From: Choanephora cucurbitarum
Taxonomy: Eukaryota; Mucoromycota; Mucoromycetes; Mucorales; Choanephoraceae
Direction of reading: 5' to 3'
Assembly: GCA_025331435.1 (NCBI GenBank)
Contig: JAIWNI010000306.1
Coordinates: 1 to 12,067, forward strand
Length of the DNA: 12,067 nt
In this document: piece by piece, positions 7,646-12,067 of the stretch
How the letters are laid out: every line of letters begins with the position of its first letter
Numbering within the stretch: position 1 is the stretch's first letter
Made by a program: the position numbers and the translations under genes
The notes under the pieces: generated by a model
What the model was told of the DNA's origin: nothing
What the model saw: the letters and a program-made list of their open reading frames with translations, nothing else
Databases searched by the model: none

Positions 7646-10309
7646 TTAAATCAAGAGCCATAAGGGTTCATGATAACTTGTAAATGACACGTATGTGCCA
7701 GCAGATCCGATTTCGCAATTAACAAAAATATTATCTATTTTTGTTTTCAACTTTGTTGTTGATGTCACTGTTGAAGGAAGAGCACTATGTAAACCATTAT
7801 TGCTCATAAAAGACAATATGTTGTTTCTCAAACTACTTTCCACGTTAAAGTCAACATTGAAATCGCCAGCAATCACAACATTTCGACAGTTTCTTTCCAA
7901 GATAAAGTTTAAAGCTTCAAGCATCAACGAGAATACAGGTCGAGGCGAGACATAAATACTACAATACAAAGTATCTTGTACTTCAACAGCTGCCACACTG
8001 ATTGTATGTATGCCTGAACGAAAAAGTCGGGAAAACGCTTCAGGGGCCAAAGGCGATCTCTCTAAAAGTCTATTTGATATGTAGCATCTCGAACCGATTT
8101 TTTGATTTGAACCTGGTACACGATCAACAGTGGAAAGCATTTGAAAACCAGGTATCGAATACTCATTTGTTGGTTCTGTCCATGTCTCATTTAGCAAGAG
8201 TATATCAGAGGAAAGAAACACGAAGTCAGTTGTGATGTGCCTGAAATTTGGGCCCAAACCTTCAACATTGTAAGAGATTACTTGAATATGATCGCTGTTG
8301 GTTGAGGGTGTTGACAGGTGCTTGAATGATGGTACCAACTGAGTACATTGCTGTCTTCTTAACTCATCACACAGGTCACTTTGTTCCTCAGCCCAGATGG
8401 GTGCAGGGGCAATGAACTTGTTGTCCTTTGCGATGATCTTTAGGCCAGCTGCACTTGTTGCTCGGGAACAAGCGACATACAACGCAGATCTGTTCATTCT
8501 TCTTTTACCAACGTCATAAACAACTACAGAGTCATAAGTACCACCTTGGGACTTGTGGACAGTCATTGCCTCAGCGGGTACAACAGGAAATTGCTTTCGT
8601 TGTAGGCTTAAAGACCCATCCCTCTTTTTGCTGATGGTATCAACTGCAGGCTCAACCATAGTCCAAGTGTCTTCACTTATTCTTGCAAGTCTTCTTAATC
8701 TGTCTTGCCTTTTTCTCAGCTTCAAACCTGCCCTGCTCTCTTCAAACTTAATCCATAGTCGCAATGGTTTTACTGCTCCAGGATTGTGTTGGTCTGAGCT
8801 TTCGATATTGGTTGATGTGGTAGCTCTACCATAGTCTATCTTCATTAGGTAGCCTGTTGCACCGTTTACAAGGCCATCGCTTGTATCAACATTCTTCGTC
8901 ATCATGTACCTAGCACCCATCTTTAAGAGTAAAGTCTTGATGAGGCCACCATTCCTCAAATTGCCAAAATCAGCTGCATCAGCATTAGCAATCAGATTGT
9001 TGATAGCGGATTGATTAGCCACCAAGCCAGTTACTCTATCGAAAGCAATAGAAACTGTACCTTCTGTTTCCATAGACATTAAGATAATGTTATTAGCTTT
9101 TTGAACTTCTACATTTGTCTTGAATAGGCAAATGCCTCGCGACTGCTCGTTTGTACCAGAAGATGAGGAGCTATTGGCAGCAATATATGCTTCAGTATTA
9201 CGAGTGATGTCAAGGTGGGGAAGAGGTATGGAAGATAAGTCAAGGTTGCCATCAGAAGAGTTAGGATCATTTCTGTTTGTAGTCACAGTAGCATTGAAAG
9301 CTCGAAGTTCCTGAGTTGTCAGCTTTAGCACACATTTTTGAAGCAGAGAGATATCAGTGGGCGTCATGGATCCTACGGCCATATTGTTCAATGCAACAGC
9401 AAATGAATGATCATCTCGTTGTCTCATAACTTCTGTCAATCTAAATGTTTCAAAAAGATGCCAGAGATCTTTAGCCTTTCCATTATTTGAGTAGACAGTT
9501 TTCGCCTGTACAGCAGGCAATTGCAAAAAGTCACCAACACAAATAACGGACACACCACCAAATGGAAGATCTCTATCGAAAATATGCTTCAATCGTTGAT
9601 CAACGTATGAAAGCATTTTGTCGGATATCATACTGATTTCATCAATTATAACTACTTTCAAATCCTTGAGACCAACAGACATAGAATGACTAACATCAGA
9701 TGAGAGCTCAGGAAGACCTTGATTGCCATGATTCTGGTTTACTGGTAAATGAAATGCTTGATGTACAGTCTGACCGCAGATGACAAATGCTGCTTTGCCA
9801 GTGGGAGCGGTTAATAGCACGGAGGGAGAGAGAGTATCCCTTTCAGTATTACTATCAAACTCGCGAGAGAGGGCCTCGTACAATGTTTTGATCAGCATAC
9901 TTTTACCAACCCCTGCACCACCAGTAATGAGATGATGAAATGGCTTGAAAGACTTCCATGTCATGTCAGAAGGTGCAATGTTGAACATCTGTCGAACATT
10001 ACGCTCTTGATTGTTGCGAATATGATGAATAGTATGACTAAGGTAGTCTCTTTGATTCAAGTTAAGTTTTGTAAGCAAGTTTTTAAAGTCTTGGTTACTT
10101 AATCGTTCAGGCACTGTAAGCTTTTCACAGTAAGTTCTGTTACTTGTTGATCCTCCTCCCATATTCAAATCGTTTTCGGCGTTTGCCTCTCTGTGGTAAG
10201 AACCTTCTTCAGAATCATCAATATCTAGAGTATAACGACTAAAATCATTTTCTCGTTCAGAATATAAAACTGTTCGTCTAGAATTGTTCGTCCGGATCAT
10301 TGTCTTCAT
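7646..10309 (-). CDS. Helentron Pif1-type helicase fused to EEP endonuclease
   Basis: 887 residues from the ATG at 10309. The Pif1/RecD-type superfamily 1B helicase motifs appear in order: Walker A GGAGVGKS (130-137), LLTAPTGKAA (about 165), Walker B VVIIDEISMI (219-228), VICVGDFLQLPAV (255-267), RLTEVMRQ (290-297), AMTVHKSQGGTYDSVVVYD (581-599) and ALYVACSRA (609-617). This is the ATP-driven unwinding part of Helitron Rep-helicases. A second domain starts near 675 with EEP nuclease motifs: SYNVEGL (679-685), LLNETW (705-710), IYVSPRP (785-791), AGDFNVDFN (814-822), KIDNIFVN (857-864) and SYHEP (878-882). The usual SDH motif is SYH here, while the His remains. An endonuclease fused after the helicase is the hallmark of Helentrons. 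The N-terminus (Ser/Glu/Asp-rich, 1-60) looks like the continuation of the Rep linker, and the frame overlaps the Rep frame by 32 bp in the +1 register, so the ATG may not be the true start. Confidence 0.9.
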   Translation of the reverse strand: MKTMIRTNNSRRTVLYSERENDFSRYTLDIDDSEEGSYHREANAENDLNMGGGSTSNRTYCEKLTVPERLSNQDFKNLLTKLNLNQRDYLSHTIHHIRNNQERNVRQMFNIAPSDMTWKSFKPFHHLITGGAGVGKSMLIKTLYEALSREFDSNTERDTLSPSVLLTAPTGKAAFVICGQTVHQAFHLPVNQNHGNQGLPELSSDVSHSMSVGLKDLKVVIIDEISMISDKMLSYVDQRLKHIFDRDLPFGGVSVICVGDFLQLPAVQAKTVYSNNGKAKDLWHLFETFRLTEVMRQRDDHSFAVALNNMAVGSMTPTDISLLQKCVLKLTTQELRAFNATVTTNRNDPNSSDGNLDLSSIPLPHLDITRNTEAYIAANSSSSSGTNEQSRGICLFKTNVEVQKANNIILMSMETEGTVSIAFDRVTGLVANQSAINNLIANADAADFGNLRNGGLIKTLLLKMGARYMMTKNVDTSDGLVNGATGYLMKIDYGRATTSTNIESSDQHNPGAVKPLRLWIKFEESRAGLKLRKRQDRLRRLARISEDTWTMVEPAVDTISKKRDGSLSLQRKQFPVVPAEAMTVHKSQGGTYDSVVVYDVGKRRMNRSALYVACSRATSAAGLKIIAKDNKFIAPAPIWAEEQSDLCDELRRQQCTQLVPSFKHLSTPSTNSDHIQVISYNVEGLGPNFRHITTDFVFLSSDILLLNETWTEPTNEYSIPGFQMLSTVDRVPGSNQKIGSRCYISNRLLERSPLAPEAFSRLFRSGIHTISVAAVEVQDTLYCSIYVSPRPVFSLMLEALNFILERNCRNVVIAGDFNVDFNVESSLRNNILSFMSNNGLHSALPSTVTSTTKLKTKIDNIFVNCEIGSAGTYVSFTSYHEPLWLLI

Positions 10310-12067
10310 TTTCTAATTCATCTTCCAACGCAGTTAGATAGCCATTAAGAGTCTCATCGCTGAGTGTCCTGAATTCTCTCTTGGCTTCTAGAATTGCTTC
10401 TGAATTTGACAAGAAAACTTGTTCAGCATCAACATCAAGAAGTTCAGCCTGTTCATCTCTCCAAGGCATAAAAAGCATGAGAACGACACGGAAATAGTCA
10501 TTTCTGTCATTATCAATACTTCCATTGAAATATCTAATGACTTTTGATTTTCCTCTTCTTTTGATGAAACCTTGTTCATCATTTAAAGCATAGACTCTAC
10601 CCATGTCATGAGCAACGTTCTCATCTAGAGTTTCATCTGCTTCTTCAGCATCATCAACATTTTCCCCTTCCGCATTAAGCCTATTTGCTCGTCGTCTTCT
10701 TGGATCTTTCTTCGAAAACTCAAAATACGCAGCAAACTGAGCCAGGTTCAAAGATGAGAGCTCATCAGGGCGAGCAACATAATGTTCTATCAACCCTGGT
10801 TGATACCATTCAACTGAATCCATTGGCAATTGTTCTAGATCCTGGCTGCTTTTTAGAATGCGGGTTCTTTCATCAGGCTTCGATGTTGGAATGTTCACAG
10901 AGACAGTACTAGCTTCGGCCATATTAATACCAAGCAAGTTGTAGCAGGCTTCTTGAGCAGATATTTCACTTGTATTGTAGTATGTATTGACCAAGGAGCC
11001 TAACATGTTTATGGCTTTGCTTGAAGGATCATTGCGATGCTTTTGATAAATCTCATCTAATGCTTTGCTAACACCTTTATCACCTTTGCTGACATAATTT
11101 ACGACATACTGACAGCAAGCATAAGGATCTAAAATGTATTGAATATCCATATTTGATCGCATGAGGCCAAAAATCTTGCTGTTGTAGTTGTTGGTAACGA
11201 TGGCGTTAACCGACCGCTTGATAAAGATCTTATTTAGCTTTAGGTTAATACGCAAGGCATCAAGGTAGTCTTTGTATGTTGTGATCTGAAGATTCAAAAG
11301 AAATTCTTCAAAAGACATATTTGATTGGGGCAAGGTGGTCATGTTATCATTGAGATAGGTATGTATCCGAACATTCAAGGCTTTTAACCGATTCTTTTCT
11401 TCGTTGCTGAATTCAGAATCTCCTATTGGTGATAACAACTTTGTCTCTTTCATTGGAGGGAATGGTATGTTAAATCGACAGACTTGCTTTCCTCCTCGCT
11501 TTCTCAAGCATGTGTGAGTATGCTTGTGGGAAAGTCTGCTATCTACTAAAGCACTCCATGTATCCTCATTACAGTTTTCTAAATTCTTAGCATGAGGTGT
11601 TCCATCCCATTCTCTTTTGCAAGTAACCAGCTTGTCTACAAAATTGCAAACTTCCTGCTGATTGCTATCATCACCAAATGTATTGTTAAATGCAGGAGCA
11701 TCTTTCAACCAAATTAACATGTGGATATGTGGAGAACCTTTAAAGAAAACGAGTTAGTTATTTGCATGATTAGAAAGACAAAGTCGTCCTTACCACGTTG
11801 TTGGAATTCTACTCTAAAATAATACTCCTTTATTTTGTATCCAGCAAATGGGCCTGCCTCATGAGACCATGTCTTTTTTAGTACACGAAATCTATGATCG
11901 AAATAGCGAGCGCAAGTGACTGGATCACTTTGTATTAAACGAGCCTTTTCTGTATAGCTCAATTCATTTGATTGGCTTTCAGTAATTACATCGTTGTCAA
12001 CAACTTTTTTCAGAATGACCAAGAGTTCTGGCCAAAAGGCTTCTGCAGCTGAAACAGTCAAGAAGAT
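10278..12067 (-). CDS. Helitron/Helentron rolling-circle Rep domain, 5' partial, one intron
   Basis: Exons run from the window edge to 11794 and from 11737 to 10278, with a 56-nt intron between. The reading enters the window open, so the N-terminus lies to the right. The first visible motif is FLTVSAAEAFWPELL, then PVTCARYFDHRF and YYFRVEFQQRG. After the intron comes GSPHIHMLIWL, the HUH metal-binding motif of rolling-circle endonucleases. A Cys/His cluster follows (HKHTHTC...CRFNIPFPP). QYVVNYVSKGDKG holds the two tyrosines (Y-x3-Y, codons at 11106-11108 and 11094-11096) that form the covalent DNA links in Helitron strand transfer. Toward the end come MPWRDEQAELL and an acidic tail ending DPDEQF, then TAG. 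All visible catalytic residues are intact. The helicase continues in the next frame, so this is probably one polypeptide interrupted by an indel or read by frameshifting. Confidence 0.9.
11738..11793 (-). other. Rep intron (56 nt) directly before the HUH motif
   Basis: On the minus strand the donor is CGTG|GTAAGG and the acceptor TTCTTTAAAG|GTTCTCC. Splicing restores a glycine codon and the family text FQQRG-SPHIHM. Reading through would give an unrelated sequence ahead of the HUH motif. Confidence 0.85.

Larger units (their letters stand above)
7646..12067 (-). mobile_element. Helentron-type Helitron, autonomous-type copy, 5' end beyond the window
   Basis: The order Rep, Pif1 helicase, EEP endonuclease on one strand defines it. 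Rep and helicase frames are offset by one base. The 3' terminus of the element was not identified: there is no convincing CTRR end or terminal hairpin directly after the endonuclease stop. The left limit given here is therefore the stop codon, not the element boundary, which may lie further left. Confidence 0.8.

Noticed and set aside
7464..7661. Minus-strand 65-codon frame between helicase and the 259-residue gene
   Set aside because: It bridges a 3' end and a promoter, overlaps both real frames and matches nothing.
8002..9314. Plus-strand open frames across the helicase region (for example 8002-8235, 8553-8834, 9120-9314)
   Set aside because: They are antisense shadows of the long helicase-endonuclease frame.
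10278..10400. An intron between Rep and helicase frames
   Set aside because: No reasonable GT donor with a matching AG acceptor was found that would remove the TAG at 10278 and keep both frames.

Overview
The window looks like a transposon-rich stretch of a fungal nuclear genome, most likely an early-diverging filamentous fungus of the Mucoromycota. This is an inference. It rests on short spliceosomal introns (54-76 nt) with GTAAG/GTAAT-type donors, TATA boxes 65-100 bp before start codons, AATAAA signals, very AT-rich spacers, and the transposon and accessory gene families present. No bacterial operon, rRNA, tRNA or CRISPR structure was seen.

Layout. (1) 1-2163, minus strand: a three-exon transposase of the Tnp2/Plavaka-like (CMC-related) DDE class. 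Its 3' end is cut off by the window edge, and a one-base frame break lies near 276-303. (2) About 2164-4759: TATA promoter of the transposase, then AT-rich DNA without a convincing gene. A cluster of degenerate direct and inverted repeats at about 4006-4365 sits inside a 182-codon open frame. (3) 4760-5182, minus strand: a small spliced gene that no single open frame reveals (three exons of 16, 20 and 59 codons plus stop); its 5' part is unresolved. (4) 5573-6684, plus strand: a four-exon gene for a coiled-coil protein that I compare, from memory, with a repeated Mucoromycota family. It has a phase conflict at intron 2. (5) 6730-7509, minus strand: a 259-residue intronless gene, tail-to-tail with (4) and 45 bp away. 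(6) 7646-12067, minus strand: a Helentron-type Helitron. It holds a rolling-circle Rep domain (HUH and two-tyrosine motifs), then a Pif1-type helicase, then an endonuclease/exonuclease/phosphatase (EEP) domain. The N-terminal part lies beyond the right edge. Rep and helicase sit in overlapping frames offset by +1.

The two transposons are unrelated: one is a cut-and-paste DDE element, the other a rolling-circle element whose Rep nicks and joins single strands while the helicase unwinds. Both carry a frame break, so these copies may be inactive, or the assembly may contain single-base errors. The most interesting points are the Rep-helicase-endonuclease element with its +1 overlap, the intron placed directly at the HUH motif, the convergent accessory gene pair next to the element, and the hidden spliced gene.
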